Shown: positions 14,508-23,800 of the stretch, in pieces
How the letters are laid out: each line of letters opens with the position of its first letter
Position numbering within the stretch: position 1 is the stretch's first letter
Translations under genes and position numbers: made by a program
The notes under the pieces: generated by a model
Seen by the model: the letters and a program-made list of their open reading frames with translations, nothing else
Database searches by the model: none
What the model was told of the DNA's origin: nothing
Source: a virus
Strand: one strand, 5' to 3'
Length of the DNA stretch: 32,988 nt
IMG/VR virus record: IMGVR_UViG_3300042558_000068
Location: 1 to 32,988 of that record

Positions 14508-15092
14508 ATGGACTTACCTGTTTATTTATTAGACATTAGCGAGGATATGAATGACGATGCTGAGGTAGATTACGTCGCATTGGTTGATAGACCCGCAATA
14601 CAAAAGAATTGGAATGCCTTTAAAAACCAGCAACGCTTTGAAGTTGTTAGCGAAGATAAGCGTATTATTTCTGGACCTCTTATGTTGGCTGATGTACCTA
14701 TCTTTCGCAGCGATGCTACTTATGGTGATTATTATGTGGTGTTTTCTAAAGATACTATTTTTAAGATTGCTCAAAAGTTTTTCAAAAGAGGCTATCAGTC
14801 AAACGTAAACCTGATGCACTCACCTGACGCACAAGTAGACGGAGTTACTATGTTTGAAAGCTTTATTACAGACAAGAGTCGTGGCATACAACCAATGAAA
14901 GGGTTTGAAGATGCACCTGACGGGTCTTGGTTTGGCTCGTTCAAAGTAGATAACGAAGATGTTTGGAGCGATGTTAAAGAAGGTAAATTTAAAGGCTTTA
15001 GTGTAGAAGGGTTATTTACTTACAAGACAAAGCCAAACAAAGAACAAGAACTTATGAATGCAATAAAGGAAATATTGCAACGAGTTAAATGA
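14508..15092 (+). CDS. Prohead maturation protease, XkdF-like
   Basis: The 194-residue protein follows the XkdF-like putative serine protease family: LMLADVPIFRSDATYGDYYV, VNLMHSPDAQVDGVTMFESF with His104, FEDAPDGSWFGSFKVDN, and KFKGFSVEGLF with the candidate nucleophile Ser165. The conserved His and Ser are both present. It would cleave the scaffold and capsid during prohead maturation, fitting its place directly before scaffold and major capsid genes. Unlike in many related phages, it carries no C-terminal fused domain; a domain of that kind is encoded separately at 3566. Confidence 0.8.
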   Translation: MDLPVYLLDISEDMNDDAEVDYVALVDRPAIQKNWNAFKNQQRFEVVSEDKRIISGPLMLADVPIFRSDATYGDYYVVFSKDTIFKIAQKFFKRGYQSNVNLMHSPDAQVDGVTMFESFITDKSRGIQPMKGFEDAPDGSWFGSFKVDNEDVWSDVKEGKFKGFSVEGLFTYKTKPNKEQELMNAIKEILQRVK

Positions 15093-15128
15093 TAAACAAA
15101 ATCTTTTATTAATATTTAAACAAAAAGA

Positions 15129-15719
15129 ATGATGAACGCAAAAGATGCCATTATGCAAATTAGGGCTTTATTCGAAGATATGCCACAAGTAGAAGCGCCT
15201 GCTCCTGCTCCAGCACCTATCGAAGAAATACCTGTTACATTTGCAGAATATAGCCTTATGGACGGAACTAAGGTTATGATTAGCGAACTTGCTATCGGTG
15301 GTCAAGTTACATTAGCAGACGGAAGTCCTGCACCAATGGGCGAACACCAGTTAGCAGACGGAACACAAATTGAATTAGACGAAACTTCTAAAATCGTTTC
15401 TATCGAAACTCCAGAAGCAGAAGCGGAAATCGCTGACGAAACTCCTGCGGAAATGGGTAAGAAAATGGACGAGAAAATGGCAGACGAAATCGCTGCTTTA
15501 GTTTCTGAAAATGAAAATCTTAAAACACAAGTAGCACAATTAGAGGCAAAAGTTAAGAATGGCTTTAGTCAAGTAGCTGAACTTATAGAAGCACTTACTA
15601 AGACTCCTAACGCTGAACCTATTGCGCAGCCAAAACAAACATTCGGTTCTAACGTAACTACAAAAGATATGAAATACGATAGAATTGAAAAATATAGAAA
15701 CGCTTTATTAAACAAATAA
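15129..15719 (+). CDS. Capsid scaffold-like protein
   Basis: A 196-residue acidic protein with low-complexity parts. A Pro/Ala-rich linker (EAPAPAPAPIEEIP) is followed by two related beta motifs (LMDGTKVMISELAIGGQV; LADGSPAPMGEHQLADGT). Next come an acidic Met/Glu segment (PAEMGKKMDEKMADEIAALV) and a coiled coil (ENENLKTQVAQLEAKVKNG), then a basic end (YDRIEKYRNALLNK). This build, and the position between protease and major capsid protein, are those of a head scaffold. ATGs at 15129 and 15132 are both possible starts. Confidence 0.65.
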   Translation: MMNAKDAIMQIRALFEDMPQVEAPAPAPAPIEEIPVTFAEYSLMDGTKVMISELAIGGQVTLADGSPAPMGEHQLADGTQIELDETSKIVSIETPEAEAEIADETPAEMGKKMDEKMADEIAALVSENENLKTQVAQLEAKVKNGFSQVAELIEALTKTPNAEPIAQPKQTFGSNVTTKDMKYDRIEKYRNALLNK

Positions 15720-15731
15720 AAATAAAATAAA

Positions 15732-16685
15732 ATGGGTTTTGATGTATCTGCATTAGCAAACTATACAAAAGAAAACGAAGCATTATTAGTAACTTCGTCT
15801 GTATTAGGTGCAAAAACTGCCGCTCTTATTAAGAGTGCTGGAAATGTTATGGTGGGAGTTAAAAGTTCTGAGAAAATTAACCTGATGGAAACTGATGCTA
15901 TTTTCCAAGCAGGTGGTACTTGCGGGTTTAATGCCTCTGGTTCCACGACCTTCACTCAGCGCACGGTTACTCCTGGTAAAATTAAAGTTAATGAAGCTCT
16001 TTGTCCTAAAGATTTGGAAGCAAAGTATCTTCAAAAAGCTTTACCTACAGGTTCTATGTACGACAGTATTCCTTTCGAGCAAGAATTTGCTGACAAGAAA
16101 GCTAAGACTATCGCTGCACAATTAGAAACTGCGTTATGGCAAGGCGACACTTCAAGTGTGAACGTAAACTTAAACAAGTTCGATGGTCTTGTTAAGTTAA
16201 TCGGTGCTGCTTCAGGTGTTGTGGCTGCAAACGCTTCTACTTTTATTTCAGGTGCTCCTTTAAGCTCTATTACTGCTGCTAACGTAATCTCTATCTTTGA
16301 TGGTGTTTATCGTGCAATCCCGGCAAAAGTTGTAGCTGCTGATGACATGACTATCTTCTGTGGTCAAGATTTATTCCGTACCTACACTATTGCTCTTAAG
16401 AATAGCGGTAGCTTCAATTACCAAATTGATGTTAAAGCTGATAGCGAATTTGTACTTCCTGGTACTACAATCAAAGTTGTAGCTGTTGCAGGTCTTAACG
16501 GAACTAACAAAGTTTACGCTATGCGTTTAAGCAACTTGTTCTTAGGTACTGACTTATTGAACGAAGAAGAAAAGTTTGAAATTTTCTATGCTAAGGAGGC
16601 TGACCAGGTGCGTTTTGTAAGTGAGTTCAAGATGGGTGTGAATATTGCATTCCCTGACGAAGTTGCTGCTTTCGTTCTTGCATAA
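15732..16685 (+). CDS. Major capsid protein
   Basis: A 317-residue protein of HK97-fold size, following protease and scaffold genes. The N-terminal region (FDVSALANYTKENEALLVTS) leads into segments typical of Bacteroidetes phage major capsid proteins: NEALCPKDLEAKYLQKAL, FEQEFADKKAKTIAAQLETA with LWQGDT, and a late FEIFYAKEADQVRFVSEFKM plus GVNIAFPDEVAAFVLA. Codon use is rich in GCT, GGT and AAC compared with neighbours, as expected for a highly expressed gene. A strong terminator follows at 16692. Confidence 0.8.
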   Translation: MGFDVSALANYTKENEALLVTSSVLGAKTAALIKSAGNVMVGVKSSEKINLMETDAIFQAGGTCGFNASGSTTFTQRTVTPGKIKVNEALCPKDLEAKYLQKALPTGSMYDSIPFEQEFADKKAKTIAAQLETALWQGDTSSVNVNLNKFDGLVKLIGAASGVVAANASTFISGAPLSSITAANVISIFDGVYRAIPAKVVAADDMTIFCGQDLFRTYTIALKNSGSFNYQIDVKADSEFVLPGTTIKVVAVAGLNGTNKVYAMRLSNLFLGTDLLNEEEKFEIFYAKEADQVRFVSEFKMGVNIAFPDEVAAFVLA

Positions 16686-16691
16686 TTTATA

Positions 16692-16723
16692 GGGTAGGTT
16701 GAAATATACCTACCCACTTTTTT
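16692..16723 (+). terminator. Rho-independent terminator after the major capsid gene
   Basis: GGGTAGGT (16692-16699) pairs perfectly with ACCTACCC (16708-16715) across an 8-base loop, followed two bases later by six T (16718-16723). Confidence 0.8.
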
Positions 16724-16745
16724 CAAACTAATTAATTCAAACAAT

Positions 16746-17267
16746 ATGCCTTGCGCTTTAACCCAAAATTATACCTTAGACTGTAAAGACAGTTTAGGTG
16801 GTATAACCGAAGTTTATTTTATAGCAGAAGCAGATGTTACTTCTACAACAGAAGCGAGTGGTGTAATTACCGCTTTAGTAAAAGCATCTGGCAAGAAGTT
16901 CTTTAAATACGAACTTGTAAAAGGCACTTCTCAATTAGTTGAGAATGTTAATGCAAACGTACAGAACGGAACTATCTTTTATGCTCCAGAATTAACTATC
17001 GTTTTAAACAAATTACAAGCGAACACAAGAAACGAAATCTTGTTGTTGGCTCAAAACACTTTAGTAGCAGTTGCCAAAGATAACAATGGCAAATATTGGT
17101 ACTTAGGAAAAACAAGAGGCTTAGACCTTACAGGCGGTAGCGCAGGTACAGGTACAGCTGACGGTGACAGAAGCGGTTACACTCTTACCTTTACAGGTGC
17201 TGAGCCAGCCCTTGCTCCAGAGGTAAACTCTACTGTGGCAGGTCAATTAACTACCGCAGGTTCTTAG
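16746..17267 (+). CDS. Probable tail tube (major tail) protein
   Basis: A 173-residue protein directly after the major capsid gene and flanked by terminators on both sides. It opens ALTQNYTLDCKDSLGGITEV and later has KDNNGKYWYLGKTRGLDLTG and a Gly-rich GTGTADGDRSGYTLTF segment. Proteins of this pattern follow the capsid gene in many Bacteroidetes phages. The GYxLTFxGxEP ending is reminiscent of tail tube proteins, and a separately terminated, presumably abundant transcript fits a major structural protein. A head decoration protein is the main alternative. Confidence 0.55.
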   Translation: MPCALTQNYTLDCKDSLGGITEVYFIAEADVTSTTEASGVITALVKASGKKFFKYELVKGTSQLVENVNANVQNGTIFYAPELTIVLNKLQANTRNEILLLAQNTLVAVAKDNNGKYWYLGKTRGLDLTGGSAGTGTADGDRSGYTLTFTGAEPALAPEVNSTVAGQLTTAGS

Positions 17268-17292
17268 GTTGTTTTGGTTTTGTATATAGATG

Positions 17293-17322
17293 CCCTCGGA
17301 CTTAATTGTTCGGGGGTTTTTT
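17293..17322 (+). terminator. Rho-independent terminator after the tube gene
   Basis: CCCTCGGAC (17293-17301) pairs with GTTCGGGGG (17308-17316) over a 6-base loop (nine pairs, two G-U), followed at once by six T. Confidence 0.85.
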
Positions 17323-17324
17323 AT

Positions 17325-17354
17325 TTTGCAAACAATCGCATTACTTTATATTTA
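17325..17354 (+). promoter_or_regulatory. Promoter TTTG-N18-TATATTTA just before a GTG start
   Basis: TTTG (17325-17328) and TATATTTA (17347-17354) are 18 bases apart, a good Bacteroidetes-type promoter with one mismatch in the -7 element. The GTG at 17360 lies five bases after it, as in the module at 8652-8665, so the transcript would be leaderless or nearly so. Confidence 0.55.
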
Positions 17355-17359
17355 TAGTT

Positions 17360-17734
17360 GTGATAAGACTTACTAAGGGTCAAACCCAAAATATAATACT
17401 TACATTGACTGAGAAGCAGCTTTTAACAAGTCCTAACTATTTATTCATTTTTGAGAATAGAAGTACAAATACGGACATTAAATTTGTAAGGTTAAACAAT
17501 ACTGATATAAGTGCTTACAAAGAAAGGTACAATGAGTTCACTATTGTAGTTAATAGCTTCTTTAATACTGCTTTAAATGGGCAATATACATACTCAATCT
17601 ACGAGCAAACAAGTACTACCAACACAAACCCGACAGGTTTAAACCTGCTTGAAAGCGGCATTATGGAACTTGAAGGTACAACTATATCATTCACAGAATA
17701 CGAAACAACAAGCACATTCACAATTAGACAATAA
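17360..17734 (+). CDS. Small beta-rich structural protein
   Basis: I choose GTG 17360 as start (124 residues, beginning MIRLTKGQTQNIILTLTEKQ); upstream in-frame sequence would run into the terminator. The protein is beta-strand rich: SPNYLFIFENRSTNTDIKFV, RYNEFTIVVNSFFNTALNGQ, YTYSIYEQTSTTN. This pattern is common in small Bacteroidetes phage proteins near the portal and is usually left as hypothetical. A head or connector role is inferred from position only. It is coupled to the portal gene by a TAATG overlap. Confidence 0.55.
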   Translation: MIRLTKGQTQNIILTLTEKQLLTSPNYLFIFENRSTNTDIKFVRLNNTDISAYKERYNEFTIVVNSFFNTALNGQYTYSIYEQTSTTNTNPTGLNLLESGIMELEGTTISFTEYETTSTFTIRQ

Positions 17735-19710
17735 TGGAAATACAAGTATTGACATTTGCGGAAGCAAAGCAACCGGAATATAAAGAGAAAAAAGGCGAAG
17801 GGTATATGCAGTATGGTCAAAACAATGACTATCCGCAGTACCTATTAGACCTATTTAACAAATCTGCAAAGCACAACGCTATCATTCGTGGCAAGGTAAA
17901 CTACATTGTCGGCAATGGTTGGGCAGGGGAGCAAGATATGGTTAAGAAGGTTAATAGAGAAGAAACTCTTAATGACTTAACTAAGAAGGTTGCTTTAGAT
18001 TTAGAACTATTTGGCGGTGCTTACATACAAGTTATATGGAGCGTAATTGGTGGTCAAATAGCTGAACTATGGCATTGTGATTATACAAAGATTAGAACAA
18101 ACAAAGACAACACGCAATTTTGGTATAAAGACGATTGGAAGCTTACACGCAATCAAGAAAAAGCTGAGATATATAATGCTTTTAATCCTGCTAACCCACA
18201 AGGTGTGCAGATACTTTATGTAAAAGAATATAGACCTGGAATTAATGTTTATTCTTTGCCTGGTTATTTCGGTGCGCTAAATTACATCGAAAGTGATGTA
18301 GAAGTTAGTAAGCACGTTTTGGGTAATGCTCAAACAGGGTTTTCTGCAAGTAAACTTATTACACTACCGAACGGAGAGCCAAGTCCTGAAGAAAAACGTC
18401 TTGTAAGTAAGCAGTTCGATAATATGTATACGGGTGCAGACGGCAAAAAGTATCTACTTGCTTTTGTAAACGATGCAGCTCGTAAACCTATCGTAGATGA
18501 TTTAGGTGCAAGTGATTTAACTAAAGAAGATTTTGGTCGTGTAGACGAACTTATACAAACTAACATTTTTAGCGGACATCAGATTACAAGTCCTGATTTA
18601 TTTGGTATTTCAACACCTGGTCAATTAGGAAGCAGGCAACAGCTTAGAGATAGTTACGAGATATTTCGTAATACTTATGTTCACTACAAACAAATGCAGA
18701 TTGAAGGCGTATTTAATATGCTTGGACAATATGCAGGACTTACTGAAGAACTAAAGCTTCAACCAGTAGACCCGATTGGAATTGACTTTAGCGAAAGCGT
18801 AATTAAAGAAGTTGCGCCTAAAGAATGGATATTAGAGAAGTTAGGTATTGACCCTACTAAGTACGGATTGCCTATTGAAAGTGAACAACCAATGGCAGCA
18901 AGTCCTTTAAGTGTGAACGAGCATATTAAAGGCTTAAAAGGTCGTGAGTGGCAAAATATGCAGCGCATCATTAGAGATTTTAATAAGGGCAAGATAACAA
19001 GGGAACAAGCAAGTTCAATGTTAAAAGGTGGATATGCTTTAAGTGATGACGAAGTTTCTACTTGGTTAGGAACTGAAGAACTTGAATTTAGCGAAGAAGA
19101 TTTTAAAATTTTCTATGAGTTCGGAGATGACGAAGATAACTACAACGTATGGAGTGAGCGTAGAAAGTTTGAAGACAATCAATTTCAAGCGTTTGCAGAT
19201 GTAACACAATTACAAAGCAATATCTTAGATTTAATTAGTAAGCAAAAGTTAATTACTCCTGAAGTTATTGCAGAAACACTTAAAGAAGACGTAGGTGCAG
19301 TAAAGCGTGTTATTAATACTTTAATTGAGAAAGGTTTTATTAAAGCTACTGAAGTTAAGATAGGTAAAGGCATTGATAGTAACATACAAATTGAAAGGAC
19401 ATTAACAAGACCTTTAAGCGAGATTGTAGAAGCTATGAAACCTGAAACTACTGAGATTTTAATACGTTATGCGTATAAATGGAAAGCAGGTTTTAGCAAC
19501 ATAGACATTAGAACAAGCAGACCTTTTTGTAGATACTTAGTAGGTGCAAAGAAGGTGTATAGTATGTCTGAAATTCAGCAAATGAGCGCAAGGCTTGGCT
19601 ACGATGTTTTTGAACGTGGTGGCGGTTGGTATACATTACCAGGAACTAATACGCACTCACCAAGTTGCAGACACGAGTGGAAGTCAATGATAGTAACGAG
19701 AAAAAAATAA
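17734..19710 (+). CDS. Portal protein fused to a winged helix and a MuF-like C-terminus
   Basis: A 658-residue protein, longer than a simple portal. Residues 1 to about 400 are the portal: MQYGQNNDYPQYLLDLFNKS, AIIRGKVNYIVGNGW, LDLELFGGAYIQVIW, and FSGHQITSPDLFGISTPGQL. Residues about 490-540 (LQSNILDLISKQKLITPEVI, GAVKRVINTLIEKGFI) form a winged-helix DNA-binding unit. The C-terminus (TSRPFCRYLVGAKKVYSMSE, ERGGGWYTLPGTNTHSPSCR with RHEW) matches the cysteine- and histidine-containing end of phage Mu F-like minor head proteins. The portal forms the ring through which terminase pumps DNA; the extra domains may handle DNA at the neck. Confidence 0.8.
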   Translation: MEIQVLTFAEAKQPEYKEKKGEGYMQYGQNNDYPQYLLDLFNKSAKHNAIIRGKVNYIVGNGWAGEQDMVKKVNREETLNDLTKKVALDLELFGGAYIQVIWSVIGGQIAELWHCDYTKIRTNKDNTQFWYKDDWKLTRNQEKAEIYNAFNPANPQGVQILYVKEYRPGINVYSLPGYFGALNYIESDVEVSKHVLGNAQTGFSASKLITLPNGEPSPEEKRLVSKQFDNMYTGADGKKYLLAFVNDAARKPIVDDLGASDLTKEDFGRVDELIQTNIFSGHQITSPDLFGISTPGQLGSRQQLRDSYEIFRNTYVHYKQMQIEGVFNMLGQYAGLTEELKLQPVDPIGIDFSESVIKEVAPKEWILEKLGIDPTKYGLPIESEQPMAASPLSVNEHIKGLKGREWQNMQRIIRDFNKGKITREQASSMLKGGYALSDDEVSTWLGTEELEFSEEDFKIFYEFGDDEDNYNVWSERRKFEDNQFQAFADVTQLQSNILDLISKQKLITPEVIAETLKEDVGAVKRVINTLIEKGFIKATEVKIGKGIDSNIQIERTLTRPLSEIVEAMKPETTEILIRYAYKWKAGFSNIDIRTSRPFCRYLVGAKKVYSMSEIQQMSARLGYDVFERGGGWYTLPGTNTHSPSCRHEWKSMIVTRKK

Positions 19711-19713
19711 GAA

Positions 19714-20295
19714 ATGAGTTTAAACACATTATTCATAAGCGTACAGAATATTAAAGACAGGTCTGGCTTACACGCTAACGTAGACGAGAAACTTGTATTA
19801 CCTGAGATTAAGACCGCACAAGATATGTATATCTTACCTGCGCTTGGTAGTGCTTTGTACAATCGACTTCAAGCAGGTATCACGGCAAACAACTTAAACG
19901 CTAACGAGGTAATTTTATTAGACCAATACTTAGCAGATACTTTAGTGCATTATGTACTTAGCGAATTGCCAATGGGTTTGTCTTATCAGTTCTACAACAA
20001 AGGCTTGTTAAGGAAGGGTGGAGAAAATACCGAGAACCCTTCTATGCAGGATATGATTGACGTGGCGAATAGATATAAAGCAAGAGCGGAGTTCTACAAG
20101 CAAAGAATGATTAAATACTTAAAAGAATATTCTACACTTTATCCTGAGTACTTGAACCCTGGAAGTGGCATTGATGCAATACACCCTGAGAATGATGCTT
20201 ATACAACGAGCATTTGGTTAGGCGACTTTGATTGCTGCGCAGGTAAAAGCTTCGAGGAACTTTATCAAGGGAATAGAGGTTGTAGTGATTGCTAA
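19714..20295 (+). CDS. Head-tail connector protein (DUF6712-like)
   Basis: The 193-residue protein starts MSLNTLFISVQNIKDRSGLH and has EIKTAQDMYILPALGSALYN and LADTLVHYVLSELPMGLSYQ. These are the helices of the connector (gp6-like) proteins that dock under the portal in Bacteroidetes phages. A cysteine-rich C-terminus (FDCCAGKSFEELYQGNRGCS) is also usual there and may bind metal. Position after the portal supports the role. Three bases separate it from the portal stop. Confidence 0.65.
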   Translation: MSLNTLFISVQNIKDRSGLHANVDEKLVLPEIKTAQDMYILPALGSALYNRLQAGITANNLNANEVILLDQYLADTLVHYVLSELPMGLSYQFYNKGLLRKGGENTENPSMQDMIDVANRYKARAEFYKQRMIKYLKEYSTLYPEYLNPGSGIDAIHPENDAYTTSIWLGDFDCCAGKSFEELYQGNRGCSDC

Positions 20296-20297
20296 TT

Positions 20298-20429
20298 ATG
20301 AGTAAAGTAACAACGATTAAAAACCAAAATAAACTGCGTGTTTATTTAGAAAAAATTAAGAATGAGCCTGACGTTAAACCAAATAACAAAGCAAATAACG
20401 ACACTCGGAAACGACCACGAACAAATTAA
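20298..20429 (+). CDS. 43-residue basic hypothetical protein
   Basis: A short open frame starting at ATG 20298, two bases after the connector stop. It encodes a basic peptide (KVTTIKNQNKLRVYLEKIKN, then a Lys/Asn/Arg-rich tail). It overlaps the next gene by 68 bases in a different frame, so only its first half is free of constraint. It fills an otherwise unexplained 66-base gap in a tight operon, which is the main support. Confidence 0.4.
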   Translation: MSKVTTIKNQNKLRVYLEKIKNEPDVKPNNKANNDTRKRPRTN

Positions 20430-20805
20430 CTTTGTTTACTTCGGAGATGTGTGGGAACGTTTGTCTAATGGCGAGGTTACTTACCCTGCTATGTTTTACA
20501 CTTTAACAGGTGCGACAATAAACGCTAAAAATATTACTTATAATTTTAGCCTTTATTTTATGGACAGAATGTTAATGGAAGAGACAAACGAAACCGAAGT
20601 TCTTAGCGATATGACTTTAGTCGGTCAAGACATAGTTGCGCAGCTTAGATATCCTAAAGCTATTTGGGATATTGGCGATACTGCACCTTTGACTTACTTT
20701 ACCGAGAGCGACCCCGACTATCTTGCAGGAGTTAAGATAGACATAACAATGGAATTACCTTACTTAAACGATAGATGCCAAGTGCCATCAATATACCAAT
20801 ACTAA
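20362..20805 (+). CDS. Neck or tail terminator-type protein
   Basis: A 147-residue alpha/beta protein: SLTLNQITKQITTLGNDHEQ, FVYFGDVWERLSNGEVTYPA and NFSLYFMDRMLMEETNETEV, with a closing PYLNDRCQVPS that I recognise from Bacteroidetes phage proteins between connector and fibre genes. The fold pattern (helix, then strands and a long central helix) resembles tail terminator or head closure proteins. The assignment is by position and pattern, not clear homology. The fibre gene follows one base later. Confidence 0.5.
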   Translation: MSLTLNQITKQITTLGNDHEQINFVYFGDVWERLSNGEVTYPAMFYTLTGATINAKNITYNFSLYFMDRMLMEETNETEVLSDMTLVGQDIVAQLRYPKAIWDIGDTAPLTYFTESDPDYLAGVKIDITMELPYLNDRCQVPSIYQY

Positions 20806-20806
20806 G

Positions 20807-23800
20807 ATGATAGGAAAAAAAATTAATGAATTAGCGACCGAGTTAGCCCCATTATCAACTGATTTAACAATCATTGGCGACCCGACTACAGGAGTAAGTA
20901 AGAAAATAACACTTGAACAAATATCTTCTTTGTTTGGTGGTTCTGTTTCTTTTTACACGAACCTTGCAGGTTTCCCTGCGGTTGGTAACATTGATATTAT
21001 TTATTGTGCTAAAGACACAAACAAACTTTACTTATGGAGTGGTTCGGCTTATGTAGAGGTCTTTCCTTCACAAGCTTTATTAGATACTTACCAATTAAGA
21101 AGTGAGAAGGGCAACGCTAATGGTTATGCTTCTTTAGATAGTTTAGGTAAAGTTCCTATTAGCCAATTACCAAGCTCTTTAATGGAATATAAAGGAACTT
21201 GGAACGCATCTACAAACACCCCTACACTTGCAAACGGAACGGGCGACACGGGAGATGTTTACATTTGTAACGTAGCAGGAACAGTAAACTTTGGAGCAGG
21301 TGCGATAGCTTTTGCGGTTGGCGATTATGTGATCTATTCAGGAAGTATTTGGCAGCGTTCAAGCGGTGCGGTAGGTACTGTTACAAGCGTAGCTGCAACT
21401 ATTACAGGGGATAGCCTTACAATTAGCGGTTCTCCCGTAACTACTTCGGGAACTTTAGCTTTTGCTTTTAATGGCACAACGGCTCAATATATTCGTGGCA
21501 ATGGCACTTTAGAAACCTTCCCTTCTTTAACGGGTTTTGTTCCTTACACGGGGGCAACTGCTAACGTAGATTTAGGAAGCTATGATTTAACAACTGACAT
21601 AATTAACCTAAACCAATTAAAAGCGGTTGGTAGCGGTGGGTTAAATATTTATTCAAATAGTGGAACGCATATTGCTTTAATGGGCGGTGGCGGTGGTGCA
21701 GGTGTTACTTTTTATGGTGGCATTGTAGGTACTACTGGCGCATTTACATCAAGTGGCAGTACTGATACATTCGGCATAACACATTCAAGCGGTAGTGGTA
21801 TTGCTTTAAATATTACTAAAGGTGGTAATGGCGAAGGCTTATACATAAACAAGACAAGCGGTTCGGGTAACGCTGCTACAATCATAGGTACTTTAAACGC
21901 AACTACTTTAGTTAAGTCGGGCGGTACATCTTCACAATTTTTAAAAGCCGATGGTAGTGTAGATAGCAATACTTACTATTTAGCTTCTAACCCTAATGCT
22001 TATATTCCTTTAACGGCTTTAAGTGCAGGCGCAGGGATTAGCTATAATAACACAACGGGAGTAATTGCTTCTACTATTACACAATATACAGATGCGAATG
22101 CCCGTGCAGCTATTAGCGAAACAGTAACGGGTTTAGATTACAATAACACAACGGGTGTACTAAGTTTAACAAGTGGTTACGTTATACCAACAACAACAAA
22201 TGAAACTAATTGGAACGCTGCTTACAACGATAAAATAAATAGTGCTGCGGTAACGGGTACAACAACAAAGACCTTAACACTTACACAACAAGACGGGGGA
22301 ACTATTACGGCTTCTTGGACTGACGATAACACCGATGCAGTAACAAGCGTATTCGGTAGAACAGGTGCAGTTGTGGCAGCAAGTGGCGATTATACAACGG
22401 CACAAGTAACGGAAAGCGGTAACCTTTATTTTACGAATGCTCGTACTATTGCAAGTACCTTAACGGGTTACACAAGCGGAGCAGGAACGATAACTTCAAG
22501 CGATAGCATTTTAAGTGCTATACAAAAGTTAAACGGGAATATCGGTGCTTTAACTACGGGTGTATCAAGTGTAAACGGATTAACGGGTGCGGTTACTTTA
22601 ACAACATCTAACATCGCAGAAGGTACTAACCTTTACTACACCGAGGCAAGAGTAAACGCTAATACAAACGTAGCAGCAAATACGGCAGCAAGACACAACG
22701 CAGTAACAATAGGAACGGCTAATGGACTTAGCTTATCTACTCAGGTTTTAAGTTTAGCTTTAGCATCGGGTTCTACAACGGGTGCGCTTTCAAGTACCGA
22801 TTGGACTACGTTTAACAACAAGCAAAACGCTTTAACCAATCCAGTAACGGGTACAGGTACTACTAACTACCTACCTAAGTTTACAGGTACAAGTACAATA
22901 GGGAATAGTACTGTTTTTGATAATGGAAGTTTTGTTGGTATTGGTAGAACAACGAATGCAAGTGCAGGTTGGAATTTAGCAGTACAAAATGGATTGACTG
23001 TTACACAAGGCACAACTGAAACGCAATTATTTGGATATTTTGGAGATGCAGGAGTTGGTACATTTTCAAACCATAATTTCAAAATTAGAGTAAACAATAC
23101 CGATAGAGCAGTATTTGATACTTCAGGCAATTTAGGATTAGGAGTTACACCGAGTGCGTGGGGTTCAACAGTTAGAGCATTACAATTTGAAAATGGTGGG
23201 AGCATAGCATCAAATCAATCTACACAAGTATCGTTTAATAACAACGTATATTCTGTTCCCGGCACTAATGATTATTATATTTCAAGTGCATTTGCTACAA
23301 GATATATTCAGTTTCAAGGTCAGCATATTTGGAGTACCGCTCCTTCAGGAACGGCAGGTAACGCTATATCCTTTACCCAAGCAATGACGTTAAACGCTTT
23401 AGGTAATTTGGGTATAGGAACGACGAGCCCTGATAGTCGCCTTCACGTTGGACCTTCAAATGGCGCACAACTTAGAATTGATTTTGTAAGTTCAGGTGAT
23501 AACTATTATGATGGAGTAACACATTATTTTAGAAATGGAAATGGTGCTGCTAATATAATGACTTTGCTTAATGGCGGTAACGTAGGTATAGGTACTACAT
23601 CACCTGCAACAAGATTACATGTAAGAGGTGCTTCAACTGGAACTTTAACTTCTGTTGTTTATTTTGAAGATAATTCTACTAATCAAAATGGATTAGCAGT
23701 AAGAGCAGGAACAGGCAGAGTAGATTTATTGGCTACTTGGGGTGGTACTGGAATTAATACTGATTTAACATTGACCCCAACAAACTCATCAGGCGCTCAA

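Noticed and set aside
22867-23205. 112-codon open frame on the minus strand inside the fibre gene
   Set aside because: Proline- and valine-rich translation typical of the antisense of Gly/Thr repeats; no start context and no other minus-strand genes in the genome.
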